NCBI RefSeq assembly: GCF_025837155.1
Contig: NZ_CP107549.1
Coordinates: forward strand, 2,108,001-2,172,000
DNA from: Pseudomonas sp. Z8(2022)
Lineage (GTDB): Bacteria; Pseudomonadota; Gammaproteobacteria; Pseudomonadales; Pseudomonadaceae
Reading direction: 5' to 3'
DNA length: 64,000 nt
This document shows, one piece after another, positions 41,364-50,347 of the stretch. Both the position numbers and the translations under genes were made by a program. Each line of letters opens with the position of its first letter. Position 1 is the stretch's first letter. The notes under the pieces are model-generated. The model was given only the letters and a program-made list of their open reading frames with translations. It searched no databases and was not told the DNA's origin.

Positions 41364-43043
41364 ATGACCCAGGAAACCGGCGGCTTCGCCGCGCTCGGAC
41401 TTCATCCCAATATTCTCGCCGCCCTGACCGCAGTCGGTTACGAAGAGCCGTCTCCGATTCAGGCCCAGGCCATTCCGGTGATCCTCGCCGGCCACGACAT
41501 GATCGGCCAGGCGCAGACCGGCACCGGCAAGACCGCGGCCTTCGCGCTGCCGCTGCTGTCGAAGATCGATGCGGCCAAACGCGAGCCGCAGGTACTGATC
41601 CTTGCTCCTACCCGCGAGCTGGCCCTGCAGGTGGCCACCGCGTTCGAAACCTATTCCAAGCAGATGCCGGGCGTTAACGTCGTCGCCGTCTATGGTGGCG
41701 CACCGATGGGCCCGCAGCTCAAGGCCATCCGCCAGGGCGCGCAGATCATCGTGGCCACCCCGGGCCGCCTGGTCGACCACCTGCGTCGCGACGAGAAGGT
41801 GCTGTCCACCATTCAGCATCTGGTCCTCGACGAAGCTGACGAAATGCTCAAGCTGGGTTTCATGGACGATCTGGAGATCATCTTCGAAGCCATGCCGGAA
41901 AGCCGCCAGAGCGTGCTGTTCTCCGCGACCCTGCCGCATTCGATCCGCGCCATCGCCGAGAAGCACCTGCGCGAGCCGCAGCACATCAAGATCGCCGCCA
42001 AGACCCAGACTGTCTCGCGCATCGAGCAGGCGCACCTGATGATCCATGCTGATCAGAAGACCAACGCCGTGCTACGCCTGCTGGAAGTCGAGGAATTCGA
42101 CGCGCTGATCGCCTTCGTACGAACCAAACAGGCCACCCTGGATCTGGCCAGCGCGCTGGAAGCCAAGGGTTTCAAGGCCGCTGCGCTGAATGGCGATATC
42201 GCCCAGAACCAGCGCGAGCGCGTGATCGAGTCGCTCAAGGATGGCCGTCTGGACATCGTCGTCGCCACTGACGTCGCTGCCCGTGGTATCGACGTGCCGC
42301 GCATTACCCACGTGTTCAACGTCGACATGCCGTACGACCCGGAGTCCTACGTACACCGTATCGGTCGTACCGGCCGTGCCGGCCGCGATGGTCGTGCGCT
42401 GCTGCTGGTGACTCCGCGCGAGCGCCGCATGCTGCAGGTGATCGAGCGGGTTACCGGGCAGAAGGTCGGTGAGGTGAAACTGCCGAACGCCCAGCAGGTG
42501 CTGGATGCGCGCATCAAGAAGCTGACCAGCAGCCTGGCGCCGCTGGTTGCTGACGCCGAAGCCAGCCATGGCGATCTGCTCGATCGCCTGACCGCCGACA
42601 TCGGTTGCAGCCCGCGTGCCCTGGCCGCTGCGCTGCTGAAGAAGGCCACCAACGGCCAGGCGTTGGATCTGGCCAGCGTCGAGCGCGAGCAGCCGCTGGT
42701 GCCGGGCGTTGGCGCCCCGCGTGAGCGTCGCGAGCGTGATGGTGACCGTGGCGGCGAGCGTGGCGAATACCGCGAGCGTCGTGCGCCGATGCCGCTGGCC
42801 GAGGGGCGCGTGCGTTGCCGTACCGCACTGGGCACTCGTGACGGCATCGCTGCGAAGAACCTGCTGGGCGCGATCCTCAACGAGGGCGGTCTGGCGCGCG
42901 AAGCCATTGGCCGCATCCAGATCCGCGAGACCTTCAGCCTGGTCGAATTGCCGGAAGATGGCCTGGACCGTCTGCTCGGCAAGTTGAAGGACACCCGCGT
43001 CGCCGGCAAGGCGCTGAAACTGCGCCGCTACCGCGAAGATTGA
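41364..43043 (+). CDS. deaD: DEAD-box ATP-dependent RNA helicase
   Basis: 559 residues from ATG 41364; the earlier in-frame ATG 41331 adds 11 unlikely residues. Helicase motifs: AQTGTGKT, PTREL, TPGRL, DEADEM, SAT, then IAFVRTK, ATDVAARGID and HRIGRTGRAGR. After the core comes a basic Arg/Gly-rich linker (RRERDGDRGGERGEYRERR) and the C-terminal DbpA-type RNA-binding domain VRCRTALGTRDGIAAKNLL to KLRRYRED, typical of CsdA/DeaD. It unwinds structured RNA, aids ribosome assembly and cold adaptation. Ends at a strong terminator. Confidence 0.95.
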   Translation: MTQETGGFAALGLHPNILAALTAVGYEEPSPIQAQAIPVILAGHDMIGQAQTGTGKTAAFALPLLSKIDAAKREPQVLILAPTRELALQVATAFETYSKQMPGVNVVAVYGGAPMGPQLKAIRQGAQIIVATPGRLVDHLRRDEKVLSTIQHLVLDEADEMLKLGFMDDLEIIFEAMPESRQSVLFSATLPHSIRAIAEKHLREPQHIKIAAKTQTVSRIEQAHLMIHADQKTNAVLRLLEVEEFDALIAFVRTKQATLDLASALEAKGFKAAALNGDIAQNQRERVIESLKDGRLDIVVATDVAARGIDVPRITHVFNVDMPYDPESYVHRIGRTGRAGRDGRALLLVTPRERRMLQVIERVTGQKVGEVKLPNAQQVLDARIKKLTSSLAPLVADAEASHGDLLDRLTADIGCSPRALAAALLKKATNGQALDLASVEREQPLVPGVGAPRERRERDGDRGGERGEYRERRAPMPLAEGRVRCRTALGTRDGIAAKNLLGAILNEGGLAREAIGRIQIRETFSLVELPEDGLDRLLGKLKDTRVAGKALKLRRYRED

Positions 43044-43078
43044 TCCGGCAGGTGTGATGCCTTGCCCGTGATCAGCAG

Positions 43079-43112
43079 AACGCCGCGCCCCGATAAAGGG
43101 CGCGGCGTTTTC
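43079..43112. terminator. Terminator after deaD
   Basis: Perfect stem AACGCCGCGCCC (43079-43090) / GGGCGCGGCGTT (43098-43109) followed by T-rich sequence. Serves deaD and, on the other strand, the convergent 132-aa gene. Confidence 0.88.
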
Positions 43113-43129
43113 GTTTCTGCATCGGTCTG

Positions 43130-43528
43130 TCAGCCGGTTTCGAGATTGGCCTTTGGCGCCAGGCGGTCGAATACCTCGGCTGTCAGTGCCGCCTCACCGG
43201 CTTCGTCGAGCACTTCACGCGGGTGTTCGCTGCCGGGAATGCTGCTGTCGAGCATGCTCAGTAACTGAGCGCCGCGCGCAGTAAGAATGAAGTTCTCGCC
43301 GTTGCCACCTTCTTCCTCTGGACGTGGCTCGATAAAGCCGTTGTGCAGCAGGCTCGCTTCGTAGCGGGCGGCCTCGGCGCGCAGATGGTCAAGGTTGGCC
43401 ACGGGTTCGCCGGCGTTTTCATGCTCTTCGGCCAGGTCTTCGGCGTAGCGACGCGGGGCAAAGGGTTTGCCGGCGGAGTTCTGTGCCTCGTGCAGCAGGC
43501 GTTCGATCAGGTCCCAGTCATGTTTCAT
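43130..43528 (-). CDS. DUF2513-like hypothetical protein, 132 aa
   Basis: MKHDWDLIERLLHEAQ at the start is typical of the DUF2513 winged-helix family. Then KPFAPRRYAEDLAEEHE, a helix HLRAEAARYEASLLHNGFIEPRP and ENFILTARGAQLLSMLDSSI, a likely winged helix. Probably a small DNA-binding protein, regulatory role unknown. Convergent with deaD; the terminator at 43079 is next to its stop. Not in an operon with cysI. Confidence 0.65.
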   Translation of the reverse strand: MKHDWDLIERLLHEAQNSAGKPFAPRRYAEDLAEEHENAGEPVANLDHLRAEAARYEASLLHNGFIEPRPEEEGGNGENFILTARGAQLLSMLDSSIPGSEHPREVLDEAGEAALTAEVFDRLAPKANLETG

Positions 43529-43618
43529 GGCGGTACTCCCTAAGCGATGGGCTTATAGGGTCCGACTTCACTGGCGCGGTACGGTTCGACCCAATTGCCT
43601 GAGCGGTCCGTGCAAAGC

Positions 43619-43646
43619 AAAACGCCCCGAACCAGTCGGGGCGTTT
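43619..43646 (-). terminator. Terminator after DUF934
   Basis: Minus-strand stem AAACGCCCCGA (43636-43646) / TCGGGGCGTTT (43620-43630) around a five-base loop, with TTT continuing. 21 bases after the DUF934 stop. Confidence 0.8.
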
Positions 43647-43667
43647 CAGGTGCCTTGCCGGCTGCGA

Positions 43668-44165
43668 TCAGGCGCGGCGGCGGAACAGCGGTTGTGGCTG
43701 GTCGGCCGAAGCCTGGTAGACCTCGCTGTAGTCGTCGAAGGCCTTCAGTGCGTCGTACGGGTCCTTGTCGGCGCGCACGGCGAAGGCGTCGAAACCGACG
43801 CGGCGCAGGGCGAACAGCTGGTCACGCAGGACGTCGCCGATGGCGCGCACTTCGCCCTTGTAGTTGTAGCGGGTGCGTAGCAGGTAGGCGCTGGAGGAGT
43901 GACGGCCGTCGGTGAAGGCAGGGAACTCCAGAGCGATGACCTGGAAATGTGCCAGGTCATCGGCGATTTCCTCGATTTCCTCGCCGGCTTCCAGCCATAC
44001 GCCGAGACCGCCATCGCGGGCCTTGAGCGCGTGCGCATGCTCGCGCCAAAGGCTCAGCGGAACGATAATGTCGTCGCAGTTGGGGATGGCGTCCAGGGTC
44101 ACGTCCTTGGCCAGCAGATGCCAGGTTTCGTCGACCACCTGACCGTTCTTAATGATTCGCTGCAT
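43668..44165 (-). CDS. DUF934 protein (sulfite-reductase partner)
   Basis: 165 residues from ATG 44165; longer frame overlaps cysI more. DUF934 signature: IVPLSLWREHAHAL near 37, VWLEAGEEIEEIADDL near 57, VIALEFPAFTDGRHSSSAYLLRTRYNYKGEVRAIGDVLRDQLF (pieces, about residues 76-118) and a C-terminal FAVRADKDPYDALKAFDDY. DUF934 genes usually follow cysI in Pseudomonas, and it is thought to support sulfite reduction. It starts 17 bases inside the cysI 3' end, so it is translated with it. Confidence 0.9.
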   Translation of the reverse strand: MQRIIKNGQVVDETWHLLAKDVTLDAIPNCDDIIVPLSLWREHAHALKARDGGLGVWLEAGEEIEEIADDLAHFQVIALEFPAFTDGRHSSSAYLLRTRYNYKGEVRAIGDVLRDQLFALRRVGFDAFAVRADKDPYDALKAFDDYSEVYQASADQPQPLFRRRA

Positions 44166-45807
44166 AGACGCGCTCCTTGAACGGGTCGATACCGATGCGG
44201 CGGTAGGTATCGAGGAAGCTTTCTTCTTCGGTGCGTTGTTCGACATAGACGTTGATGATCTTGTCGATCACGTCCGGCATGTCGTCCTGGGCGAAGGACG
44301 GGCCGAGAATCTGCGCCAGGCTGGCTTCGCGACCGGCGCTGCCGCCGAGCGAGACCTGATAGAACTCCTGGCCTTTCTTGTCCACGCCGAGAATGCCGAT
44401 GTGGCCCACATGGTGGTGACCGCAGGCGTTCATGCAGCCGGAGATGTTCAGGTCGATGTCGCCGATATCGAACAGGTAGTCGAGATCGTCGAAGCGGCGC
44501 TGAATGGCTTCGGCCACCGGGATCGACTTGGCGTTGGCCAGGGAGCAGAAATCGCCACCTGGGCAGCAGATGATGTCGGTCAGCAGGCCCACGTTCGGTG
44601 TGGCGAAACCCTGTTCGCGCAGCTCGCCCCACAGGGTCAGCAGCTGACGCTGCTCGACGTCGGCAAGGATGATGTTCTGGTTGTGGCTGTTGCGCACTTC
44701 ACCGAAGGAGTAACGGTCGGCCAGATCGGCGATGGCGTCGAGTTGCTTGTCGGTGACGTCGCCCGGCGCCACTCCGGTGGGCTTGAGCGACAGGGTTACG
44801 GCCACGTAGCCGGGTTTCTTGTGGGCAAAGGTGTTGCGCTGGCGCCAGCGGGCAAAACCCGGGTGCTCGGCGTCCTGCTGGGCGAGCAGGGCAGCTTCGT
44901 CCTGCAGGGAGAGATAGTTCGGGTCGACGAAGTGGGCGGCGACACGGGCGACTTCAGCCTCGGTCAGAGTGGTCGGGCCGTCCTTGAGGTGCGCCCATTC
45001 GGCGTTGACGCGCTCGGCGAACACCTCGGGAGTCAGCGCCTTGACCAGGATCTTGATGCGCGCCTTGTACTTATTGTCGCGACGGCCATAGCGGTTGTAC
45101 ACGCGCAGGATTGCGTCGAGGTAGCTGATCAGGTGCTGCCAGGGCAGGAATTCGTTGATGAAGCTGCCGACGATCGGAGTACGACCCAGGCCTCCGCCAA
45201 CGGAAACACGGAAGCCCAACTCGCCAGCCTCGTTCTTCACCGCTTCCAGACCGATGTCATGGACTTCGATGGCCGCGCGGTCGCTGACTGCACCGTTGAC
45301 GGCGATCTTGAACTTGCGCGGCAGGTGGCTGAATTCGGGGTGGAAGGTCGACCACTGACGGATGATTTCGCACCAGGGGCGCGGATCGACGATCTCGTCC
45401 TTGGCCACGCCGGCGAACTGGTCGGTGGTGGTGTTGCGGATGCAGTTGCCGCTGGTCTGGATGGCGTGCATCTGTACGGTGGCCAGCTCGGCGAGAATCT
45501 CCGGCACGTCTTCGAGATCCGGCCAGTTGAACTGGACGTTCTGACGGGTGCTGATGTGGGCGTAGCCCTTGTCGTAGTCGCGGGCGATCTTGGCCAGCAT
45601 GCGTACCTGGGTGGACGACAGCAGGCCGTAGGGTACGGCGATGCGCAGCATGGGCGCATAACGCTGGATATACAGACCGTTCTGCAGGCGCAGCGGGCGG
45701 AATTCCTCGCCGCTCAGCTCTCCGGAGAGATAGCGGCGGGTTTGATCGCGGAACTGCTTGACGCGATCCTCGACGATCTTTTGATCGTACTGGTCATATA
45801 CGTACAT
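44149..45807 (-). CDS. cysI: Sulfite/nitrite reductase hemoprotein
   Basis: 552 residues from ATG 45807 with AGGA upstream. Duplicated NIR_SIR_ferr and siroheme/4Fe-4S domains: RMLAKIARDYDKGYAHISTRQNVQFNW near 60 in repeat 1, and cluster Cys CCPGGDFC and SGCMNACGHHHVG near 418 and 462 giving Cys-x5-Cys and Cys-x3-Cys with siroheme. Reduces sulfite to sulfide (and some members nitrite) in the cytoplasm. Transcribed with DUF934. The 5' region to 46042 is AT-rich and probably the regulated promoter. Confidence 0.94.
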   Translation of the reverse strand: MYVYDQYDQKIVEDRVKQFRDQTRRYLSGELSGEEFRPLRLQNGLYIQRYAPMLRIAVPYGLLSSTQVRMLAKIARDYDKGYAHISTRQNVQFNWPDLEDVPEILAELATVQMHAIQTSGNCIRNTTTDQFAGVAKDEIVDPRPWCEIIRQWSTFHPEFSHLPRKFKIAVNGAVSDRAAIEVHDIGLEAVKNEAGELGFRVSVGGGLGRTPIVGSFINEFLPWQHLISYLDAILRVYNRYGRRDNKYKARIKILVKALTPEVFAERVNAEWAHLKDGPTTLTEAEVARVAAHFVDPNYLSLQDEAALLAQQDAEHPGFARWRQRNTFAHKKPGYVAVTLSLKPTGVAPGDVTDKQLDAIADLADRYSFGEVRNSHNQNIILADVEQRQLLTLWGELREQGFATPNVGLLTDIICCPGGDFCSLANAKSIPVAEAIQRRFDDLDYLFDIGDIDLNISGCMNACGHHHVGHIGILGVDKKGQEFYQVSLGGSAGREASLAQILGPSFAQDDMPDVIDKIINVYVEQRTEEESFLDTYRRIGIDPFKERVYAANH

Positions 45808-46042
45808 GAAGGGTCCTGTTTTCAGGCTACTTACTGCCAATCAGCGCGCACGGCCGCGCACTCCCCGAGGAGCCGGGGCACGATACCAGCTCAGGTTTAT
45901 GCGTAAAAGTGATGTTTGAATATATAAACCTGCCTTTAGGGAATAAGACTGGTGCAGAGCATAACCAGATGGTTTGAGCGAAGGCCGATGCTGGTCTTAA
46001 ATGCTGTGTGCGTCACCCACAATCACAAGAAGAGGGGGAGCC

Positions 46043-46156
46043 ATGAGCGAACACACCAATACGGACAATTCCGACAGCGTCATTGATGCCTGGGCGATCT
46101 TCTGCCTGATTCTGATTGCAGTGGGCACGGCGGTTTTCTGGGTCAGCGGGCAGTGA
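46043..46156 (+). CDS. 37-aa membrane peptide
   Basis: Too short for most gene callers. Reads MSEHTNTDNSDSVIDAW then AIFCLILIAVGTAVFWVSGQ, one membrane helix of about 20 residues with acidic N-terminus. An AGAGGGGGAG site is 5-14 bases before ATG, and a terminator follows at 46161-46194. Similar tiny membrane peptides are conserved at this place in Pseudomonas genomes, so it is likely real; function unknown. Confidence 0.7.
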   Translation: MSEHTNTDNSDSVIDAWAIFCLILIAVGTAVFWVSGQ

Positions 46157-46160
46157 GGAC

Positions 46161-46194
46161 AAAGGCCGGCGTGCATTAGCTGTCGGCCTTTTTT
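46161..46194 (+). terminator. Terminator after the 37-aa gene
   Basis: Stem AAAGGCCG (46161-46168) / CGGCCTTT (46184-46191) with T-run following. Ends four bases after the peptide stop. Confidence 0.82.
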
Positions 46195-46238
46195 CATTTG
46201 CGTCTTATACTGCGCCCCGTTAACTGAGGAGGGGCGGT

Positions 46239-47300
46239 GTGATCAGGTGGATGCTGGGCCTGGGGTTACTGTGGTGTTGTTCACTGGTGGCAGCGCAATC
46301 GCGTGTGCCAACGGTGGTTTTTCTCAGCCCCGGCTATTCCAATGAACCGTTCTGGACCGACTATGCCCACTACATGCAGGACGCTGCAGGCGATCTCGGC
46401 TTCGAGCTGAAAGTGCTCTACGGCGAGCGCGATATGACGCGCATGCTGGGCAACGCCCGGCAGGTTCTGGACGGGGAGCTTCCCGATTACCTGATCTTCA
46501 CCAACGAGCAGTTTCAGGGGCCTTTGCTGCTACGTCTGTTCGAAGGTACTCAGGTACAACTGTTCGCCCTGCACAGCACGCTCACCGAAGAACAGCAGGC
46601 TCTGATCGGCGGCAGCCGCGAACGTCATCGCAACTGGCTGGGAAGCCTGGTACCCAATGATGAAGAGGCCGGGTACCTGACGGGGCGTGACCTGATCGCG
46701 CTCAGTCACGGCGAACCGGCCGAAGTGCTGGCGTTCACCGGAGTCAAGCAGACACCTTCTTCGGTGTTGCGTCTGGCCGGCCTGCAGCGTGCGCTGAACG
46801 AGGCGCCGCACGTGCGCCTGGTGCAGGCCGTGCATGGTGAATGGCTGGAGCAGCGTGCCTACGAACAGGCGGTCAGCCTGTTGCCGCGCTATCCCGGAGT
46901 GAGCCTGGTCTGGTCCGCCAATGATTCGATGGCTTTCGGTGTCATGCAGGCGGCAGTGGAGCAGAAGCGGAAACTGCACTATTCCGCGCTGAACAACTCG
47001 GCGCGGGTGCTGCAGGCGCGTATCGATGGAAAGATCGACGTCCTGGCCAGCGGACATTTCCTCCTGGGCGCCTGCGCGATGGTGATGCTCCATGATCACT
47101 ATCACGGGTTTGACTTCATCGAGCGTGGCGGCAAGGACCAGGTGGCGCGTTTGCTGCGCACGGTCGACGGCAGCGAGTCGCAGAAGCTGCTCAAGCGTCT
47201 TGGTCAGGAGGATATAGGCATGGACTTCCGTCAGTTCAGCGCGGTGTCGCAGCCACAACAAGAGCGCTACGACTGCTCGATTGCACCGCTGCTGGACTGA
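46239..47300 (+). CDS. Periplasmic sugar-binding-like (LacI/RbsB type) protein
   Basis: 353 residues from GTG 46239 with GAGGAGGGG upstream. Signal peptide MLGLGLLWCCSLVAAQS then RVPTVVFLSPGYSNEPFW, a periplasmic binding protein type 1 fold: LIFTNEQFQGPLLLRLFEG, VLAFTGVKQTPSSVLRLAGLQRAL, VSLVWSANDSMAFGVMQAA near 225. No transport partner genes nearby, so it may be a sensor accessory. The following small gene is convergent. Ligand not identifiable. Confidence 0.8.
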   Translation: MIRWMLGLGLLWCCSLVAAQSRVPTVVFLSPGYSNEPFWTDYAHYMQDAAGDLGFELKVLYGERDMTRMLGNARQVLDGELPDYLIFTNEQFQGPLLLRLFEGTQVQLFALHSTLTEEQQALIGGSRERHRNWLGSLVPNDEEAGYLTGRDLIALSHGEPAEVLAFTGVKQTPSSVLRLAGLQRALNEAPHVRLVQAVHGEWLEQRAYEQAVSLLPRYPGVSLVWSANDSMAFGVMQAAVEQKRKLHYSALNNSARVLQARIDGKIDVLASGHFLLGACAMVMLHDHYHGFDFIERGGKDQVARLLRTVDGSESQKLLKRLGQEDIGMDFRQFSAVSQPQQERYDCSIAPLLD

Positions 47301-47528
47301 TCAGCCGGTTGCCAGGTGCAGGATCAGCTTGACCGCGCCCAGCAGCACGATCACGAACAAGGCAGTGAAGATGACCCCGAGCAGAATGAAGTGACTGGGT
47401 TTGCCGCGGCTGAAATCGCGGCTGCGGTTCTTCCCGCTCTGTACGCCGAGCGCTGCCGCCAGCACGCTCTGCAGCATCTCGCGCAGCGTCAGCGGGGCCT
47501 GTTGAGGGTCTTTGTGCTGATCAGTCAT
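47301..47528 (-). CDS. DUF2970 small membrane protein
   Basis: 75 residues from ATG 47528. Polar N-terminus (TDQHKDPQQAPLTLREMLQSVLAAALGVQSGKNRSRDFSRGKPSHFI in pieces, residues 2-48) with the DUF2970 core LREMLQSVLAAALGVQ and a single C-terminal helix LLGVIFTALFVIVLLGAVKLIL. Convergent with the binding protein gene, whose end abuts it. Function unknown. Confidence 0.78.
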   Translation of the reverse strand: MTDQHKDPQQAPLTLREMLQSVLAAALGVQSGKNRSRDFSRGKPSHFILLGVIFTALFVIVLLGAVKLILHLATG

Positions 47529-47646
47529 GGTCAGTCTCTCCTTCGTTCCTGCAAGCATAGCCCGCAACCTGCCTGGCGGCACGAGGGGGCTAGGCTGGCT
47601 TCAGCGAATCAGGCAATCTGCCAGCGCCTGACCAACGACGCTTACC

Positions 47647-48468
47647 ATGCCTGACGACCTTTTTGCCGACGACGCCGCGCAGACCGAGCGCACCCGCGAA
47701 ACCATCCTGCTCTATCACCTGAGCTGGAAACATCGCGACCTCGAAGCGGTGATGGCGCTGTATCACCCCGATATCGAATACAACGATTTCTATCAGCAGC
47801 GTTGCATGCGTCTGGCCGATTTGCGCGAGTACGTCGAGGCCAACCTGCCGCGCCGCCCAGGCGAGTTGCTGGAGCACATCGATCGTATTCGCATCGATGG
47901 TCATACTGCCTTCATCCAGTACCGCACCAGCCTGCAGGGCGGAGAAGGGCTGGTGTCGTTTCGCACCGGTGAAGCCATCACTGTGCGTGACGGGCTGATC
48001 TGGCGTATCAACGAATACGCCACCCTGGTGCGCGAGCTTCGTGGCACCAGCGAAACCGTCACCTCGCGCCCGGCGATCAGCCGCCTGGGGCTGTCTACGC
48101 GTCAGCTTGGGCAGCTGGCGCAGGATCTTCAGGATTATTTCCAGCGCAGCCAGCCCTTTCTCGACCCGGAGCTGGACCTGCAGCAGGTGGCAGCGGCGAC
48201 CGGTTACAGCCGCAACCAGATTTCCCATCTGCTCAACCAGGTTCTAGGCGAAAGCTTCTATCGCTACGTCAATCGCGCTCGTCTGCAGTACCTGCTCGAT
48301 GGCTTGCAGGCAGGAAGCGACCTCAAGCGCATCGACGAGTTGGCCTTTGCCGCTGGCTTCAATTCGTTGTCGGCTTTTTATAGCTGTTTCAAGCGTTACA
48401 CCGGGCTGTCGCCCAAGGCGTATCTCAAGGAAATTTCCTCGCGGGCACGCACGCAAGACAGCGCCTGA
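47647..48468 (+). CDS. AraC regulator with N-terminal SnoaL/NTF2-like domain
   Basis: 273 residues. The first 130 form an NTF2/SnoaL-like ligand pocket (ETILLYHLSWKHRDLEAVMALYHPDIEYNDFY) ending with EAITVRDGLIWRINEYATL. After residue 155 an AraC HTH domain: LDPELDLQQVAAATGYSRNQISHLLNQVLGESFYRYVN, then DELAFAAGFNSLSAFYSCFKRYTGLSPKAYLKE. It presumably senses a small ligand in the NTF2 pocket. The downstream genes (FAD oxidase, cupin, PotF-type binding protein) are on the same strand, so it likely activates them. Confidence 0.85.
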   Translation: MPDDLFADDAAQTERTRETILLYHLSWKHRDLEAVMALYHPDIEYNDFYQQRCMRLADLREYVEANLPRRPGELLEHIDRIRIDGHTAFIQYRTSLQGGEGLVSFRTGEAITVRDGLIWRINEYATLVRELRGTSETVTSRPAISRLGLSTRQLGQLAQDLQDYFQRSQPFLDPELDLQQVAAATGYSRNQISHLLNQVLGESFYRYVNRARLQYLLDGLQAGSDLKRIDELAFAAGFNSLSAFYSCFKRYTGLSPKAYLKEISSRARTQDSA

Positions 48469-48513
48469 TCGCCACTACTAGCCTTGCGTCATCAACCGAT
48501 GACGGAGGCGTGG

Positions 48514-49917
48514 ATGAACTGGCGCAACATCAGTCTGTGGATAGATCAGCTCGATGATCCACTACAGGCGCGGCCCAGCCTGCTGCACGATATTCAGGCA
48601 GACGTGGCCATCATTGGCGCCGGCTACACCGGCTTGTGGACGGCCTATTACCTCAAGCGCCAGGCACCGCAGCTGCGGGTGGTGATCGTGGAAGCCGAGA
48701 CCGCCGGCTTCGGTGCTTCCGGGCGCAATGGTGGCTGGCTGATGGGCAACCTGCTTGGCGAAGACCGGTTGCTCGCCGGCTTGCCGGCAACCGAGCGCAA
48801 GGCCTCGTTCGAACTGCTGCACGCCATTCCCGATGAAGTGGCTGAGGTCGTCGCCCGTGAAGGGATCGACTGCGACCTGCGCAAGGGTGGGGTGCTGTAT
48901 TGCGCAGCGCGTTATCCGGAGCAGGAGTTGCGCCTGCGGGACTATCTCAAGGAGCTGCGTGCACTGGGCCTGAGCGAGGACGACTACCGCTGGCTGCCGC
49001 CGAGCGAACTGGCTGCGCAGCTGCGCCTGGCCAATGCCTATGGTGCGCTGTACAGCCCGCACTGCGCGACCATTCAGCCCGCCAAACTGGTACGGGGCCT
49101 GGCGCGTTGCGTCGAAAATATGGGTGTCGAGCTCTACGAGCGCAGCCCGGTGATCGACTGGCAGCCAGGCCAGGTACGCACGGCACAGGCTCGTGTGACG
49201 GCCGATTGGGTGGTGCCGGCTATCGAGGGTTACGCGGCCACCTTGTCGCCGCTGGGTAATCATCAGTTGCCGGTGCAGAGCCTGATCGTGGCCACCGAGC
49301 CACTACCGGCGGACGTCTGGGCCGGTATCGGCCTGGAGCGCGGGCAGGCGTTCAGTGAATTCAGCCGCCAAGTGACCTACGGCCAGCGCAGCCTCGATGA
49401 TCGTCTGATCTTCGGCGCACGCGGCGGTTATCGTTTTGGTGGACGTCTGCGCAGCGATTTCAACCTCACCGAAGAAGAACTGGGCCTGCGCCGCTATTTG
49501 ATGGGGGAAATCTTCCCGCAACTGCGCAGCGTCCGCTTCAGCCACTCCTGGGGCGGCAACCTGGGCATGGCGCGGCGCTTCCAGCCGCACATGCTACGTG
49601 ACTCACGCAACCGCATCGCGTTGTCTGGCGGCTACGGCGGCGAGGGTGTAGGTGCCAGCAACCTGGGCGGACGCACGCTGGCAGATCTGATTCTGGGGCG
49701 CGACAGCGAACTGCTACGCCAGCCCTGGGTGCTGAGTGACAGCCCGATTTCCCGTTTGCCTCGCTGGGAGCCCGAACCCTGCCGCTGGCTCGGTTACAAC
49801 ACGATCATCCGCAGTTTCGTTCACGAGGACGAAGTACTCGCCAACCCACGCAGCCCAGCCTGGCGGCGGCGTCTGGCGCAGGCGTTGGCTGCGCGTATGG
49901 AAAGCCTGATGGGCTGA
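48514..49917 (+). CDS. FAD-dependent amine oxidase (DAO/PuuB-like)
   Basis: 467 residues from ATG 48514, GGAGG five bases upstream; two earlier in-frame starts are poorer. FAD fold: ADVAIIGAGYTGLWTAYYL near 33, VEAETAGFGASGRNGGWL near 60, and the C-terminal GGYGGEGVGASNLGGRTLADLILG near 380. Resembles gamma-glutamylputrescine oxidase and related deaminating oxidases that yield hydrogen peroxide, ammonia and an aldehyde. It is followed by a cupin and a polyamine-binding protein, which suggests amine breakdown. Exact substrate unproven. Confidence 0.86.
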   Translation: MNWRNISLWIDQLDDPLQARPSLLHDIQADVAIIGAGYTGLWTAYYLKRQAPQLRVVIVEAETAGFGASGRNGGWLMGNLLGEDRLLAGLPATERKASFELLHAIPDEVAEVVAREGIDCDLRKGGVLYCAARYPEQELRLRDYLKELRALGLSEDDYRWLPPSELAAQLRLANAYGALYSPHCATIQPAKLVRGLARCVENMGVELYERSPVIDWQPGQVRTAQARVTADWVVPAIEGYAATLSPLGNHQLPVQSLIVATEPLPADVWAGIGLERGQAFSEFSRQVTYGQRSLDDRLIFGARGGYRFGGRLRSDFNLTEEELGLRRYLMGEIFPQLRSVRFSHSWGGNLGMARRFQPHMLRDSRNRIALSGGYGGEGVGASNLGGRTLADLILGRDSELLRQPWVLSDSPISRLPRWEPEPCRWLGYNTIIRSFVHEDEVLANPRSPAWRRRLAQALAARMESLMG

Positions 49918-49951
49918 GCGAATGCCAGCCGTCCCTTTATCTGGAGTCCCC

Positions 49952-50293
49952 ATGAACATTACCCATTTTCGTGACACCCCCAACATCGTTCTGGATGTGT
50001 CCAATCCTGTCGCCGTCCCGCTGGGCGAGCCGGTGGCTGTCGCTTCGACCACCAGTGTCGAGCGCAGTGACGGCGTCGAGACCGGGGTATGGGAATGCAC
50101 GCCGGGGCGCTGGCGCCGGCAGATCGTGCAGCAGGAGTTCTGTCACTTCGTGGCTGGGCGTTGCACCTTCACGCCTGACGGCGGTGAGCCTATCGAGATC
50201 CACGCGGGCGACGCGCTGATGATGCCGGCCAATACCGTCGGCATCTGGGACATACAAGAAACGGTGCGCAAGACCTATGTGCTGATCTTCTGA
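49952..50293 (+). CDS. Cupin-domain protein, EutQ/DUF861 type
   Basis: 113 residues from ATG 49952 (CTGGAG upstream). Small beta-barrel with WECTPGRWRRQIVQQEFCHFVAGRCTFTPDGGEPIEIHAGDALMMPANTVGIWDIQETVRKTYV (pieces, residues 42-108), the DUF861 pattern where GxWRxxxxxxExCHxxxGxxxxxxxGGxxxxxxxGD is conserved. Often found with amine or ethanolamine utilisation genes. Between the FAD oxidase and the binding protein, all same strand; likely the same operon. Confidence 0.82.
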   Translation: MNITHFRDTPNIVLDVSNPVAVPLGEPVAVASTTSVERSDGVETGVWECTPGRWRRQIVQQEFCHFVAGRCTFTPDGGEPIEIHAGDALMMPANTVGIWDIQETVRKTYVLIF

Positions 50294-50347
50294 CCAGCAC
50301 CTTTTCAGTGACTGCCTAAAACAACAAGACCATCGACGAGGTATTCC

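Noticed and set aside
44152..45906. A 584-codon frame on the plus strand opposite cysI
   Set aside because: Mirror of cysI, no family features, no ribosome site; a GC-codon artefact.
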